Positions 26,801-35,373 of a stretch of DNA of 64,000 bases are shown piece after piece. How positions within the stretch are numbered: the first letter of the stretch is position 1; every line of letters begins with the position of its first letter. The DNA is from Thiothrix lacustris DSM 21227 (GTDB lineage: Bacteria > Pseudomonadota > Gammaproteobacteria > Thiotrichales > Thiotrichaceae), in contig NZ_JHYQ01000022.1 in NCBI RefSeq assembly GCF_000621325.1, positions 1 to 64,000 of the forward strand. The letters are read 5' to 3'. The notes beneath the pieces are model-generated. The model made no database searches. It was given only the letters and a program-made list of their open reading frames with translations, and was not told where the DNA came from. The position numbers and the translations under genes are program-made.

Positions 26801-27001
26801 CTAACGGCGTTAGCGGCTATTCTCGCCATGATTCCCTTGTCGAAAAGCGTGTTTTTTGGACCGATGGCGGTGGCGATTATGGGGGGGTTACTGGTGGCAA
26901 CACTGCTGACGCTGTTATTTTTGCCAGCAGTGTATACGGTATGGTTTAAAATGACACAAGGCCGCCAAGCCTTTAGCGGAGAAACTCAAGCCAACGGGTA
27001 A
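23861..27001 (+). CDS. RND efflux permease (third in the window)
   Basis: 1046 residues, with an N-terminal TM1 (FVLYLMILTLGLGIFGY) followed by LGQSEDPPFTFKVMLVQAYWPGATAEEMETQV, a segment seen in TriC/MexK-type pumps. The TM4 aspartates are in ALGLLVDDAIIAIEMM. In TM10 the relay lysine is replaced by arginine (SGMIMRNSVILVDQ). It is clearly distinct from the tandem permeases 10 kb upstream. It exports unknown compounds with the lipoprotein adaptor. Its last 16 bases overlap the convergent folK gene. Confidence 0.93.
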   Translation: MKGFNLSEWALRHRNFVLYLMILTLGLGIFGYSKLGQSEDPPFTFKVMLVQAYWPGATAEEMETQVTERVEKTIIETAYVDVVRSFSRPGEANIFVIAKDNAPSSAMAGMFYDIRKRVGDMSSTLPQGVIGPVFNDEFGETYGNVFALTGDGFNFAQLRDTADNIRKELLLVKDVAKILSIGEQSERVTIELSNSKLANLGFSVQQLVDVLQAQNGIAAVGAYNTASDRIYVRPEGAFSNLEDIRNLPINIGNRTLRLREVAEVKRGYADPAHSTFRYEGTEALGIGVSMRKGGDIIALGKSLDEALVRIESQLPVGMELHRVNDQPSAVKRSVGEFLQVVFEAIIIVLAVSFISLGMRAGTVVALSIPLVLAGTFFAMHLFDIGLHKISLGSLVLALGLLVDDAIIAIEMMVVKMEEGWDRVKAASFAYTTTAIPMLTGTLVTAAGFLPIATAQSSVGEFTRSIFQVVTIALVISWFAAVIVIPYLGFKLLPDHVPHDPTVKKTGAISRLLKPFLDFQHHLAEGFYRWFRGLIKACVGYPLTVIFLTIATFAGSLFMFQFVQQQFFPDSTRMELIVDLKLPEGSSLQATQTEVDKLEQYLNTQKEHLENFVAYVGNGSPRFYLPLDQQLPAASFAQFVITTNSIADREALRSKLITLLDTNPDFSLARGRVIRLENGPPVGYPVQFRVSGDDLWQLRELAEQVATVMRGNPHLVNVHLDWNERSKAISLKLDTAKAISLGVTQSALSQLLQSTLSGTPIGEFREQDQTIPILLRGVAGERDMLSRLAGLNVPTSTGKTVPLSQLAKIDYEQEEGILWHRNRTRTITVRGDIYSKIQAPTVTTEVESRLGDIRTKLPLGYKLETGGAVEESAKGNESIGAGFPLFIVVVLTLLMIQLQSFQRVIMVVLTAPFGLIGVTLFLLLFDRPFGFVAMLGTIALSGMIMRNSVILVDQIERNITEGHIPREAVIEAAVRRFRPIMLTALAAILAMIPLSKSVFFGPMAVAIMGGLLVATLLTLLFLPAVYTVWFKMTQGRQAFSGETQANG

Positions 27002-27477
27002 AGGTCATCGCAGGGCAAGGCTGCTAGACAATCCTGCAACTTGCGCCCATCCGGGAACACCCGATGCGGCGCAAGATCGGCCAGCGGCAGCAACACAAAA
27101 GAACGTTCAGCGATACCCGGATGCGGTACGTGTAAAGCAGGTGTGGTGATCACTGCATCGCCGTATAACAGCAAATCCAGATCAAGCGTTCGCGCACCCC
27201 AACGTAAACCAGCATCACGTACCCGCCCATGCGCCCGTTCCACCACAAACAGGGTTTCCAGCAAGGCATGGGCAGACAGATCGGTGTGGACGCAAGCGAC
27301 GGCATTCACATAATCCGGCTGGTCTTGCGGCCCCATCGGTTTGCTGGTGAAAAAGCGCGACACGCCACGCAATTCCACCCCATCAGCCGTAGCAAGTTGC
27401 GCAATGGCAGAATGCAGATTGGCGACAGAATCGCCCAGATTACTGCCCAAGCCGATATAACAAATCACAGCCTTCAT
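26986..27477 (-). CDS. folK: 2-amino-4-hydroxy-6-hydroxymethyldihydropteridine pyrophosphokinase
   Basis: Transfers pyrophosphate from ATP to the pterin in folate synthesis; cytosolic. 163 residues with YIGLGSNLGDS at the N-terminus, the SRFFTSKPMGPQDQPDYVNAV segment and the signature RWGARTLDLDLLLYGD (DLD metal ligands) near residue 95. The ATG overlaps the pcnB stop in an ATGA, the usual pcnB-folK arrangement, so it is translationally coupled. Confidence 0.96.
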   Translation of the reverse strand: MKAVICYIGLGSNLGDSVANLHSAIAQLATADGVELRGVSRFFTSKPMGPQDQPDYVNAVACVHTDLSAHALLETLFVVERAHGRVRDAGLRWGARTLDLDLLLYGDAVITTPALHVPHPGIAERSFVLLPLADLAPHRVFPDGRKLQDCLAALPCDDLYPLA

Positions 27478-28808
27478 TCCGCAGACGGTGGTGGCGCGGC
27501 TTTGCTACTGCCCGTGCTTTTCTTGCGTTTTTTACGGCGGCGCAGGCTACCTTTTTTATCGGCAGAATCCTTACACAGCACTTCGCGCTCTTCATGCGTG
27601 GCAAACTGGAAGGTCGTCCACCATTCAGCGTCTTCCTTCACTGGCTCGCCTGCTTCGGCACGCAAACACAGGAAGTCATAAGCCGCACGGAAACGCACAT
27701 TCCCCACCAACGCCGAAGCACGACGCAAATCACGGTAGCGAAAACGCGCCTGCAACGCCCAGATTTCGCGGGTAATATTGCTGAAACGGCGCGGTACAGC
27801 GGTGAAATCGACTTGATCACGCAAAGCATCCGTAGCCGCTTCATTCAGTGCTTGGAGTTCCGGCGCTCCCTCGGTCTGTAAGGCCAGTGCCGCCAAGTTC
27901 ACCTTGTGCCACAACAGCACGGCGTACAAGAACCCCGGCATGACTGATTTACCTTCACGCAAACGCTGATCGGTATTGCCTAACGATAATTCCACCATGC
28001 GCTCGAAATTACCGCTGCTGTCTTCCTCAATGCTCTCGGCCGTCAACGGCAGCAAGTGTTGCAACATATCGTATTCGCGCAGCAGACGGAACGTATTCAA
28101 GCCATCGCCGCTGTGCAATAACTTGATGATTTCGTCGAACAAACGCGCCGACGACACCCCTTCCAGCAAAATCGCTAGCGAAGTCATCGGCTCACGCGTG
28201 CCTTCCTCGATCGCAAACCCTAATTTGGCAGCAAAGCGGATAGCGCGAAGCAAACGCACAGGGTCTTCGCGGAAACGCATTTCCGGGTCGCCAATCAAGC
28301 GTACTTGGCCGTTACTCAAATCTTCCAAACCACCCACAAAATCCAGCAACTCACCACTAATCGGGTTGTAAAACAACGCATTGATGGTGAAATCACGCCG
28401 CCACACATCTTCATCGAGTGTGCCATAAACGTTATCGTGGATAATGCGGCCTTCGTCATTGACCTTGCCACCATCCTCGCTACTGTCATCATGCGGGGCA
28501 CGGAACGTGGCGACTTCCAGATAATCGCGCCCGTAATAAATATGCGCCAAGCGGAAACGTCGCCCGATCAAACGGCAGGAATTAAACAATCGGCGAATTT
28601 CTTCCGGGCGGGCGCTGGTAGCAATATCAAAATCTTTCGGGGTAATCCCCAATAACAAATCGCGCACACAACCGCCCACTAAATAGGCTTCGTAACCTGC
28701 TTTTTGCAAGCGGCGAATCACATCTTTGGCGCGACCACAGACTTTCTCAGGGGGTATATGATGCACGGCGGAAGGTACGTGCACAGCGGCGTCCTCGTGA
28801 TTTAACAT
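27474..28808 (-). CDS. pcnB: Poly(A) polymerase I
   Basis: Adds 3' poly(A) tails that promote RNA decay. The nucleotidyltransferase core shows GYEAYLVGGCVRDLLLGITPKDFDIATSA, RRFRLAHIYYG and RRDFTINALFYNP, then the RNA-binding neck (GDPEMRFREDPVRLLRAIRFAAKLGF). A basic C-terminal tail (RRRKKRKKS) separates PcnB from tRNA nucleotidyltransferase (Cca). ATG 28808 gives 444 residues; an in-frame GTG at 28841 is an alternative, and neither has a strong ribosome binding site. It is followed by folK. Confidence 0.94.
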   Translation of the reverse strand: MLNHEDAAVHVPSAVHHIPPEKVCGRAKDVIRRLQKAGYEAYLVGGCVRDLLLGITPKDFDIATSARPEEIRRLFNSCRLIGRRFRLAHIYYGRDYLEVATFRAPHDDSSEDGGKVNDEGRIIHDNVYGTLDEDVWRRDFTINALFYNPISGELLDFVGGLEDLSNGQVRLIGDPEMRFREDPVRLLRAIRFAAKLGFAIEEGTREPMTSLAILLEGVSSARLFDEIIKLLHSGDGLNTFRLLREYDMLQHLLPLTAESIEEDSSGNFERMVELSLGNTDQRLREGKSVMPGFLYAVLLWHKVNLAALALQTEGAPELQALNEAATDALRDQVDFTAVPRRFSNITREIWALQARFRYRDLRRASALVGNVRFRAAYDFLCLRAEAGEPVKEDAEWWTTFQFATHEEREVLCKDSADKKGSLRRRKKRKKSTGSSKAAPPPSAE

Positions 28809-28930
28809 CTCGATTGACCTTGCAAATTCCGTTTTACACACACTATTGTTGAAACTCCAGCCACAAAAGTGGCAATAATACTACTAGCAGGCATGAATAC
28901 CTATCCTATTGACGACTTTTTTACAACATC

Positions 28931-29401
28931 TCAAAACAAGGTTTTTGCCATGACCATGGCGTCTTCACGCCCAAACTCGGTTGGATAATAGCCTTTACGG
29001 ATACCAACTTCGTTAAAACCTGTGTTCAAATACAAACGAATAGCAGAAAAATTGGACTGACGTACTTCCAGAAAACAGGTTTCTGCTTTGGCAGTCCGCG
29101 CAATACGCTCCAACGTTTTCAAAAAACGGCTACCCAAACCTTGGCCTTGGCATTCGGGGGCAATACATATATTCAGCAAATGCATTTCATCCAGCACGAA
29201 CATCATCATGGCATACCCTTGCAACTGCCCGTCCTGCTCATAGACCCAGCCAGAATGACCATGCTTGAGGCAGTCCAGAAAAATCGCCGCTGTCCACGGG
29301 AACGGGTAAGCACGGGCTTCCAATGCCATGACAGCCGCCACATCCTCTGCTGTCATCGGGCGTAATGGTAGAAAATCAGCATCAGTGCGGTGTTGAGGCA
29401 T
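28931..29401 (-). CDS. rimI: Ribosomal protein S18-alanine N-acetyltransferase
   Basis: GNAT acetyltransferase of 156 residues from ATG 29401. Seen are LEARAYPFPWTAAIF, LDEMHLLNICIAPECQGQGLGSRFLKTL (acetyl-CoA loop QGQGLGS) and FLEVRQSNFSAIRLYLNTGFNEVGIRKGYY, the RimI signature. It acetylates the N-terminal Ala of S18. The start lies inside the end of the uracil-DNA glycosylase gene (20-base overlap). The udg-rimI order is common in gammaproteobacteria. An in-frame start at 29425 would extend the overlap without benefit. Confidence 0.93.
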   Translation of the reverse strand: MPQHRTDADFLPLRPMTAEDVAAVMALEARAYPFPWTAAIFLDCLKHGHSGWVYEQDGQLQGYAMMMFVLDEMHLLNICIAPECQGQGLGSRFLKTLERIARTAKAETCFLEVRQSNFSAIRLYLNTGFNEVGIRKGYYPTEFGREDAMVMAKTLF

Positions 29402-30116
29402 ATTGACTAAAAACTTCACGAGCAAATAATAAATCCTGCCACGCCTTGCGTTTGTCAGCAGGCTGACGCAACAGGTAAGCAGGGTGATAAGTCACAACAA
29501 CTGGCTTACCACTCAAGGGAGCAAGATGTTGCTTGAGGCGTAAACGCGCTAGCGGCTCAGTCGTCTGCAACAGGTTTTGGGCAGCAATGCGGCCTACCAC
29601 CAAAATCAGCGATGGGTTCACTAATTCAATCTGGCGCTCCAAATACCCTCGGCAATTGGCAGCCTCATCTGGCTTCGGATCGCGATTATTGGGCGGTCGG
29701 CATTTAAGGACATTAGCGATGTAAACCGTTTCACGGGGCATCCCAATCGCCAACAGCATATTGTTGAGCAACTGCCCAGCCTTGCCGACGAAAGGCTCGC
29801 CTTGGCGGTCTTCTTCCGCACCGGGGGCTTCACCAATTACCATCCAAGGTGCTTGCTGATTACCCGCACCGAACACGGTCTGGGTACGGGTTTTGCTGAT
29901 GTCGCAACGGGCACAGGATTGGACGGCGGTGCGGAGTTGCTGCCAGTCCATGTAGGAACAGTCGAAAGAAACGGGTATTGGCGAGGGAGGAGGCCGTTTT
30001 ATGTCAGGGACAACCTCCTGCACCTCCCCCACCTCTTCCTGCACCCTACTATCTTTTGGCATCCACACCGGGATTCCCATTGCCTGCATGTAGCGATTGC
30101 GTACCTGCGCATCCAC
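29382..30116 (-). CDS. Uracil-DNA glycosylase, family 4 (Fe-S)
   Basis: 244 residues starting at GTG 30116, six bases after the leuA stop. The catalytic region reads VIGEAPGAEEDRQGEPFVGKAGQLLNNML. Cysteines in SCARCDISKTRTQTVFG and in NVLKCRPPNNRDPKPDEAANC fit the four ligands of the 4Fe-4S cluster of family 4 enzymes, and VVTYHPAYLLRQPADKR forms the C-terminal motif. It removes uracil from DNA to start base excision repair. The first 55 residues are a variable Pro-rich linker. Confidence 0.92.
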   Translation of the reverse strand: MDAQVRNRYMQAMGIPVWMPKDSRVQEEVGEVQEVVPDIKRPPPSPIPVSFDCSYMDWQQLRTAVQSCARCDISKTRTQTVFGAGNQQAPWMVIGEAPGAEEDRQGEPFVGKAGQLLNNMLLAIGMPRETVYIANVLKCRPPNNRDPKPDEAANCRGYLERQIELVNPSLILVVGRIAAQNLLQTTEPLARLRLKQHLAPLSGKPVVVTYHPAYLLRQPADKRKAWQDLLFAREVFSQYASTPH

Positions 30117-30122
30117 CCGTGC

Positions 30123-31673
30123 TTACACTCCCTGATGGTGCTGCGGATGTTCGCGCAGTGACTGACCGGCGAGCTTGTTCCACGCATCCACATAGGCTTT
30201 GGCGGAGGCAATCACGATGTCGGTATCCGCCCCGTGCCCGTGGATAATGCGCCCACCCTTTTCCAGCCGTACCGTTACTTCGCCCTGCGCATCTGTGCCG
30301 CTGGTGATATTGTTGACGGAATACAATGCAAGGCTGGCGCTTTCGCCGACGATGCTTTCGATCGCTTTATAGACCGCATCGACTGGCCCGCCACCAATAG
30401 CCGTCGCAGTATGTTCTGTGTCGTGAACTTTCAGGGTCACGCGGGCTTCTGGTGCTTCGCCCGTGGTTGAGCAGACATGTAAGGAAATCAGTTCATAGGC
30501 CACCTCATCCTCGGCCGAACGGGTATCCATCATCAATACCATCAGGTCTTCGTCGAAGATGTCGTGCTTACGGTCTGCCAAGTCCTTGAAGCGTGAAAAG
30601 GCGGCGTTAAGTTCTTCTTCGGACTTCAACTCGATATTGAGTTCCTGCAAGCGGGTCTTGAAGGCGTTACGACCGGAATGCTTGCCGAGCACGATCTTGT
30701 TGTCGCTCCAGCCCACATCTTGCGCACGCATGATTTCGTAGGTTTCGCGGTGTTTCAACACGCCATCCTGATGAATGCCGGATTCGTGGGCAAACGCATT
30801 CGCGCCAACAATGGCCTTGTTCGGCTGCACTGGGAAGCCGGTAACGCTAGAAACCAGCCGTGAGGTTGGCACAATGTGGGTAGCGTCGATACGGGTTTCG
30901 ACTGGGAATACGTCAGGGCGCACCCGAATCGCCATCACCACTTCTTCGAGAGAGGCATTACCGGCACGTTCGCCCAAACCGTTGATAGTGCATTCGACCT
31001 GGCGTGCGCCTTGCATCACCGCCGCCAAGGAATTGCCTACCGCCAAACCCAGGTCGTTGTGGCAATGCACCGAGAAAATGGCTTGGTCAGCATTCGGAAT
31101 GGTAGCAATCAAACGTCCGACCATATCGCCAAATACGGATGGAATCTGGTAGCCAACCGTGTCGGGAATATTGATGGTACGCGCCCCGGCAGCAATCGCT
31201 GCTTCGATCACCCGACACAGGAAATCGAACTCGGAACGCCCGGCATCTTCGCAGGAAAATTCCACATCATCGGTGTAATTCCGCGCCCGTTTCACCGCAA
31301 ACACCGCTTGTTCGACCACCTGATCCGGCGTCATACGCAGCTTGTTCTGCATGTGGATCGGAGAGGTGGCGATGAACGTGTGGATACGCCCGGAATTGGC
31401 GGGCTTGATCGCTTCTGCCGCCCGGTCAATGTCTTTTTCCAAGGCACGAGCAAGGCCACAGACAGTGCTGTCTTTGACAAGACGAGCAATCGCTCTAACT
31501 GACTCGAAGTCGCCGACACTGGCAATAGGGAAGCCACCTTCGATGACATCCACCCGCATTTTTTCCAGCATCAAGGCAATGCGAATTTTTTCTTCCTGCG
31601 TCATGGATGCGCCGGGGCTTTGCTCGCCATCACGCAAGGTAGTATCAAAAATGATTAAACGGTCTTTAGACAT
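30123..31673 (-). CDS. leuA: 2-isopropylmalate synthase
   Basis: Condenses acetyl-CoA with 2-oxoisovalerate, the first step of leucine synthesis. 516 residues: N-terminal TIM barrel with [34 protein letters not shown] and [16 protein letters not shown], then the linker (HKHSGRNAF-type segment [17 protein letters not shown]) and the C-terminal regulatory domain (about 395-500) for leucine feedback. The length matches the long bacterial form. It lies between pssA and udg on the same strand. No leucine-rich leader peptide was found in the 116 bases upstream. Confidence 0.97.
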   Translation of the reverse strand: MSKDRLIIFDTTLRDGEQSPGASMTQEEKIRIALMLEKMRVDVIEGGFPIASVGDFESVRAIARLVKDSTVCGLARALEKDIDRAAEAIKPANSGRIHTFIATSPIHMQNKLRMTPDQVVEQAVFAVKRARNYTDDVEFSCEDAGRSEFDFLCRVIEAAIAAGARTINIPDTVGYQIPSVFGDMVGRLIATIPNADQAIFSVHCHNDLGLAVGNSLAAVMQGARQVECTINGLGERAGNASLEEVVMAIRVRPDVFPVETRIDATHIVPTSRLVSSVTGFPVQPNKAIVGANAFAHESGIHQDGVLKHRETYEIMRAQDVGWSDNKIVLGKHSGRNAFKTRLQELNIELKSEEELNAAFSRFKDLADRKHDIFDEDLMVLMMDTRSAEDEVAYELISLHVCSTTGEAPEARVTLKVHDTEHTATAIGGGPVDAVYKAIESIVGESASLALYSVNNITSGTDAQGEVTVRLEKGGRIIHGHGADTDIVIASAKAYVDAWNKLAGQSLREHPQHHQGV

Positions 31674-31789
31674 AATTCCTACTCCAAAACACGGCTGCCT
31701 ACTATTTATTTAGCAACCGATAACAACCTAAAAGTGGGGTGTAATAATAGCGCGTGTTGCCCCATTGGGCGTAAAAATTTCATCAGCAC

Positions 31790-32572
31790 TCAAACGTCCG
31801 TACCTTTCTTACGGCGCTGAAACTTGCGATAACGACGCCAAGCCCACCACAAAGGCCCTGACAACGCATACGACAAAAACACGCCAAACAACACCTTAGG
31901 CGGATCAATCGTAGTTAATGCAAAAACCAGCAATACCACCAGTACGGCGACAAATGGCACACGATTACGCAGATCAACATCTTTGAAGCTATAGAAACTG
32001 AAATTACTAACCATCAACAATCCCACGCCCAAGGTTAGGATTAAGGCAGGAATTTGAACATTGCCACCATTCACTTCTAAATCGTGGAACACCCACACCA
32101 TCCCCACCATCACAGCGGCGGCAGCGGGGCTTGGCAAACCCACAAAAAAGCGCTTATCTACTTTACCTATCTGTGTATTGAAACGTGCTAAGCGCAATGC
32201 CGCACATGCTACGTACACAAACGCAACCAACCACCCAGCTTTACCCCAGGCCACGCCCGCAGATTGCAAATGCACCAAAGCCCATTGATACATCACCAAA
32301 CCCGGTGCAACACCAAAGGAAATCAAGTCAGCTAAACTATCGTATTGCGCCCCAAACTCGGTTTGGGTATTGGTCATACGGGCAACTCGCCCATCCAAAC
32401 CATCCAGAATCATAGCGATAAAGACCGCCACTGCCGCCGCCTCAAACTTACCTTGCATAGCAGCGACTACAGCATAGAAGCCAGCAAACATAGCCCCGGT
32501 AGTGAGTAGATTAGGCAATAGGTAAATACCCTTGCTCGGAAGAGCTTTGTGTTCTGATTGTTGATTTTCCAC
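31790..32572 (-). CDS. pssA: CDP-diacylglycerol-serine O-phosphatidyltransferase
   Basis: 260-residue integral membrane enzyme making phosphatidylserine, precursor of phosphatidylethanolamine. The CDP-alcohol phosphotransferase signature is complete: DGLDGRVARMTNTQTEFGAQYDSLAD. About seven to eight membrane helices are visible. The N-terminal LPNLLTTGAMFAGFYAVV and the C-terminal basic tail (RRYRKFQRRKKG) fit the type II/Bacillus-like PssA. It is the first gene of the leftward pssA-leuA-udg-rimI run. Confidence 0.94.
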   Translation of the reverse strand: MENQQSEHKALPSKGIYLLPNLLTTGAMFAGFYAVVAAMQGKFEAAAVAVFIAMILDGLDGRVARMTNTQTEFGAQYDSLADLISFGVAPGLVMYQWALVHLQSAGVAWGKAGWLVAFVYVACAALRLARFNTQIGKVDKRFFVGLPSPAAAAVMVGMVWVFHDLEVNGGNVQIPALILTLGVGLLMVSNFSFYSFKDVDLRNRVPFVAVLVVLLVFALTTIDPPKVLFGVFLSYALSGPLWWAWRRYRKFQRRKKGTDV

Positions 32573-32784
32573 TTATATTATTCCCGTTTACCACTGTAAG
32601 TGCATAGTAGCCAGCATTACACAAAAGTGAAATGTGTTTCTGCTGAACGACTCTCCAACCTAAAAGCAATACCCAAGCCCATTCAGCTTTTCAACAGCAC
32701 GCCAATCATAATAGCCAATCCCCTATACTAATGTGAATAAACGTGTACAATCAGAAACCTAGGATATATACACCCCGCAGTGTT

Positions 32785-32798
32785 TTGATTTAAATCAA
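32785..32798. promoter_or_regulatory. Perfect FNR box upstream of fnr
   Basis: TTGAT-TTAA-ATCAA, an exact match to the FNR consensus, centred about 38 bases before the fnr start codon. It predicts oxygen-dependent autoregulation. Confidence 0.88.
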
Positions 32799-32829
32799 AA
32801 AACATGACATTTTAAGAGATCCCGCCAGC

Positions 32830-33582
32830 ATGAAAACAGTTCCGTTACAAAGTGCAAAAAAATCAGCAGTTTCCTGCCACAATTGTAGCTTGAGTGAACT
32901 TTGCCTACCTCGTGGATTAAACCGTGAAGAGTTGGATCTGCTGGAAAGCTCCATCAACAAAACAATAAAAATCAAGAAGAAGGATTACCTTTTTCATCGT
33001 GGTGACAATCAAAAAGCCATTTTTGCTATCAAAGCAGGTGCTATCAAAACTTCCCTTTCCACCCCAGATGGTGAGGAGCAAATTCTTGGTTTCTACCTGC
33101 CCGGCGACCTACTGGGATTTGATGCCTTTGCCCGCGACCGCCATACCTGCGATGCGCAAGCACTCGACGATACGCTAGTATGTGAATTGAGCATGGATAA
33201 CTTTCAAGAGTTATGCGGCAAGCTCCCTATTATGCGTGGGCAAATGATGCGCCAGATCGGCACAGAAATTGAACGCGAACAAATGCTACTGCTAACATTA
33301 GGGCAGATGCGCACCGAAGAACGTCTCGCCACATTCTTATCCAGCCTGTCAGAACGCAACAAAGATCGCGGCTTCTCGCAAGCAGAATTCAACCTGCCGA
33401 TGGCACGCCATGACCTTGCCAACTACCTCGGCATGGCTGTTGAAACCCTCAGCCGCATGTTCTCCCGCTTGCAAGAAGAAAAAATCATCGCGGTACAACA
33501 TCGCCTCGTCAAAATCGAAGACATGGGTCGCCTCAAACAACTAGCACATCACACCTGCCGTCCAGCGAGTGATGTGCTTTAA
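32830..33582 (+). CDS. fnr: Anaerobic regulator FNR (CRP/FNR family)
   Basis: 250 residues. The N-terminal cluster ligands are C16, C19 and C25 (in CHNCSLSELC), and the fourth is C107 (HTCDAQ), matching the 4Fe-4S oxygen sensor of FNR. A cyclic-nucleotide-like beta-roll spans about 35-150 (KDYLFHRGD, GFYLPGDLLGF), followed by the dimer helix and a C-terminal helix-turn-helix with ETLSRMFSRLQEE, whose E-SR contacts read TTGAT. It activates or represses genes when oxygen is low. hemN faces it and shares FNR-type boxes. AAGAGATCC precedes the ATG. Confidence 0.95.
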   Translation: MKTVPLQSAKKSAVSCHNCSLSELCLPRGLNREELDLLESSINKTIKIKKKDYLFHRGDNQKAIFAIKAGAIKTSLSTPDGEEQILGFYLPGDLLGFDAFARDRHTCDAQALDDTLVCELSMDNFQELCGKLPIMRGQMMRQIGTEIEREQMLLLTLGQMRTEERLATFLSSLSERNKDRGFSQAEFNLPMARHDLANYLGMAVETLSRMFSRLQEEKIIAVQHRLVKIEDMGRLKQLAHHTCRPASDVL

Positions 33583-33599
33583 CATCCTGACGCACGAAT

Positions 33600-34985
33600 T
33601 TAAATGACTCGTGAAAAACGTTGTTGCACACCCTGTTTGCGCAGACTGACATCAAACACCATACAAATATTGCGGATCAGGAAACGTCCGCTCGGTGTGA
33701 CATCCAGCCCTGTATCCGTAAACTTTAACAAATCATCGCCTATCATCGCCTCTAACATTGCCAGTTCACGCTCAAAATAACGCGCAAACGTCAAATCAAA
33801 CAAGCGCTCAACCTGCGTGAAATCCAGTGTAAAATGGCAAGCCAGTTGCTGAATGATATAGCGCCGCAGCACATCATCATCATCCAGTGTCAGACCCTTC
33901 ACTACTGGAAAATGCCCAGCATCAATAGCTGCATAATAATCGTCCAGGTTCTTAGCATTCTGGCTATATGATTCCGCCACACTGCTGATCGAACTCACCC
34001 CCAGCGCCACCAAATCGCAATCCGCATGAGTGGTATAACCTTGGAAATTACGGTGCAAGGTGCCGTTACGCTGGGCAATTGCCAACTCATCATCCGGCTT
34101 GGCGAAATGATCCATACCAATGTATTCATAACCGGCTGACGTCAGGTGCTCCACCGCCAGTTGCATGATTTGCAGCTTGGTTTCGGGGGAAGGCAAGTCA
34201 ACCTCGTTAATCCGCCGTTGCGGCTTGAACAGGTTCGGCATATGCGCATAATTGAATACCGAAATACGGTCTGGCGACAGCGTAATAATCGTATCCAGCG
34301 TCTCGCGGAAGCTTTCAACACTCTGGAAAGGCAAGCCGTAAATCAAATCCACGCTGATGGATTTCGCCCCCTGCGCCCGGCAAGCTTCAATAATCGCCAA
34401 GGTCTGCTCAATCGGCTGGATACGGTTAACCGCCGCCTGCACCCGCTCATTCACATCCTGCACGCCCAAACTAAAGCGGTTAAAACCGATTTCACGCAAC
34501 ACCCCAATGGTTTCCGGTGTCACCGAACGCGGGTCAATCTCGATGGAATAATCGCCCTCATCGGTGATATGCAGGGAAAAATGCTCGCGGGTCTTTTCCA
34601 TCAACGCCCGCATTTCATCGTGATTGAGGAAGGTCGGTGTGCCCCCACCCCAATGCAACTGCTCCACGGTACGATCACGGTCATACAATTTCGCCTGCAT
34701 CTCGATTTCACGGAACAGGTATTCCAGATATGTCACGGACTTGCTGTGGTCTTTGGTGACCACCTTGTTGCAAGCACAGTAGAAGCAAACCGTATCGCAA
34801 AACGGGATATGAAAATACAGTGACAAAGGTAATGGAATCGGGTCTTCGTTACTCATATAAGCATGTGCCTTATACTCGTCTTCAGTAAAAGGCCCGAATG
34901 CAACAGCCGTTGGATAAGACGTATAACGCGGCCCTGCCGTATCATAACGACGGATCAACTCAGCATCGAACTGTACTGTACTCAT
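33600..34985 (-). CDS. hemN: Oxygen-independent coproporphyrinogen III oxidase
   Basis: Radical SAM enzyme of 461 residues that makes protoporphyrinogen IX in haem synthesis without oxygen. The cluster motif is in YFHIPFCDTVCFYCACNKV (CxxxCxxC). Other marks are LHWGGGTPTFL, SIEIDPRSVT, FNRFSLGVQD and YIGMDHFAKPDDELA, and the C-terminal domain ends in the RFLIRNICMVFD segment. An FNR-like box at 35080-35093 lies about 95 bases upstream, fitting the known FNR control of hemN. Its 3' end is close to the convergent fnr gene. Confidence 0.97.
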   Translation of the reverse strand: MSTVQFDAELIRRYDTAGPRYTSYPTAVAFGPFTEDEYKAHAYMSNEDPIPLPLSLYFHIPFCDTVCFYCACNKVVTKDHSKSVTYLEYLFREIEMQAKLYDRDRTVEQLHWGGGTPTFLNHDEMRALMEKTREHFSLHITDEGDYSIEIDPRSVTPETIGVLREIGFNRFSLGVQDVNERVQAAVNRIQPIEQTLAIIEACRAQGAKSISVDLIYGLPFQSVESFRETLDTIITLSPDRISVFNYAHMPNLFKPQRRINEVDLPSPETKLQIMQLAVEHLTSAGYEYIGMDHFAKPDDELAIAQRNGTLHRNFQGYTTHADCDLVALGVSSISSVAESYSQNAKNLDDYYAAIDAGHFPVVKGLTLDDDDVLRRYIIQQLACHFTLDFTQVERLFDLTFARYFERELAMLEAMIGDDLLKFTDTGLDVTPSGRFLIRNICMVFDVSLRKQGVQQRFSRVI

Positions 34986-35079
34986 ACCAACCTCTTTATC
35001 TGCCCAACATCAAGCAATATGCATAAATGCCGTATCCCACCACTAATTACAAGAGATTGAAACAAAACAGTAAACTTAA

Positions 35080-35093
35080 TTGACTTGTATCAA
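35080..35093. promoter_or_regulatory. FNR-like box between hemN and a possible rightward transcript
   Basis: TTGAC-TTGT-ATCAA differs from the FNR consensus at one position. It can serve hemN to the left (TGTAAT at 35046-35051 on the minus strand is a possible -10) and a rightward transcript (TGTAAA near 35115 or TATAGA at 35123). Confidence 0.65.
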
Positions 35094-35125
35094 GAAACCG
35101 GAAGCGAGCACATTGTAAACCCTAT

Positions 35126-35252
35126 AGAAAACAGGTGTAATGACTCTCGAAGGTTACTGAGATCGATGTTTGTTACCTCCTCTGCCTCAGTGATCTTCAA
35201 CGCTCTACATACCCTAAAGCACTTGGCTCTCCTCTTTGGAGAGCCTTCTTTT
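35126..35252 (+). ncRNA. Candidate FNR-controlled small RNA
   Basis: A possible transcript of about 125 bases running from just downstream of the FNR-like box to an intrinsic terminator. No convincing reading frame lies within it. The arrangement (FNR site, -10-like TGTAAA or TATAGA, strong terminator, no gene) resembles that of FNR-induced small RNAs. The start point is a guess and sequence conservation is unknown. Confidence 0.28.
35225..35252 (+). terminator. Intrinsic terminator
   Basis: GGCTCTCC (35225-35232) pairs with GGAGAGCC (35238-35245) across TCTTT, followed by TTCTTTT. It is a clean plus-strand terminator with no annotated gene before it, so it implies an unannotated short transcript. 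Confidence 0.85.
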
Positions 35253-35373
35253 GTTAAAAATAGCATTTTCGAGCAAAAAATAAACATGGACTTTTTGATT
35301 AAAAAAAAGTATTTTTAACGTTAAGAAAAAACAATACAAAAAAACAACTAATTAAGTAGAGAAGGAAAAAATC

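Larger units (their letters stand above)
34986..35373. other. Long intergenic region between hemN and the small membrane protein
   Basis: 388 bases without a recognisable gene. It holds an FNR-like box (35080-35093), a plus-strand hairpin with T-run (35225-35252) and then a very A/T-rich stretch (35253-35373) that should contain the promoter of the 48-codon gene. A frame at 35085-35318 crosses the terminator and has no recognisable product, so it is not called. Confidence 0.6.

Noticed and set aside
28859-28872. GCCAC/GTGGC hairpin after rimI as a terminator
   Set aside because: The stem is short and no T-run follows on the minus strand.
31674-31789. Leucine attenuator upstream of leuA
   Set aside because: No leader peptide with repeated Leu codons and no terminator hairpin with T-run on the minus strand.
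35085-35318. 77-codon frame starting with TTG in the hemN upstream region
   Set aside because: It starts inside the FNR-like box, crosses a strong terminator, and has no ribosome binding site or recognisable product.
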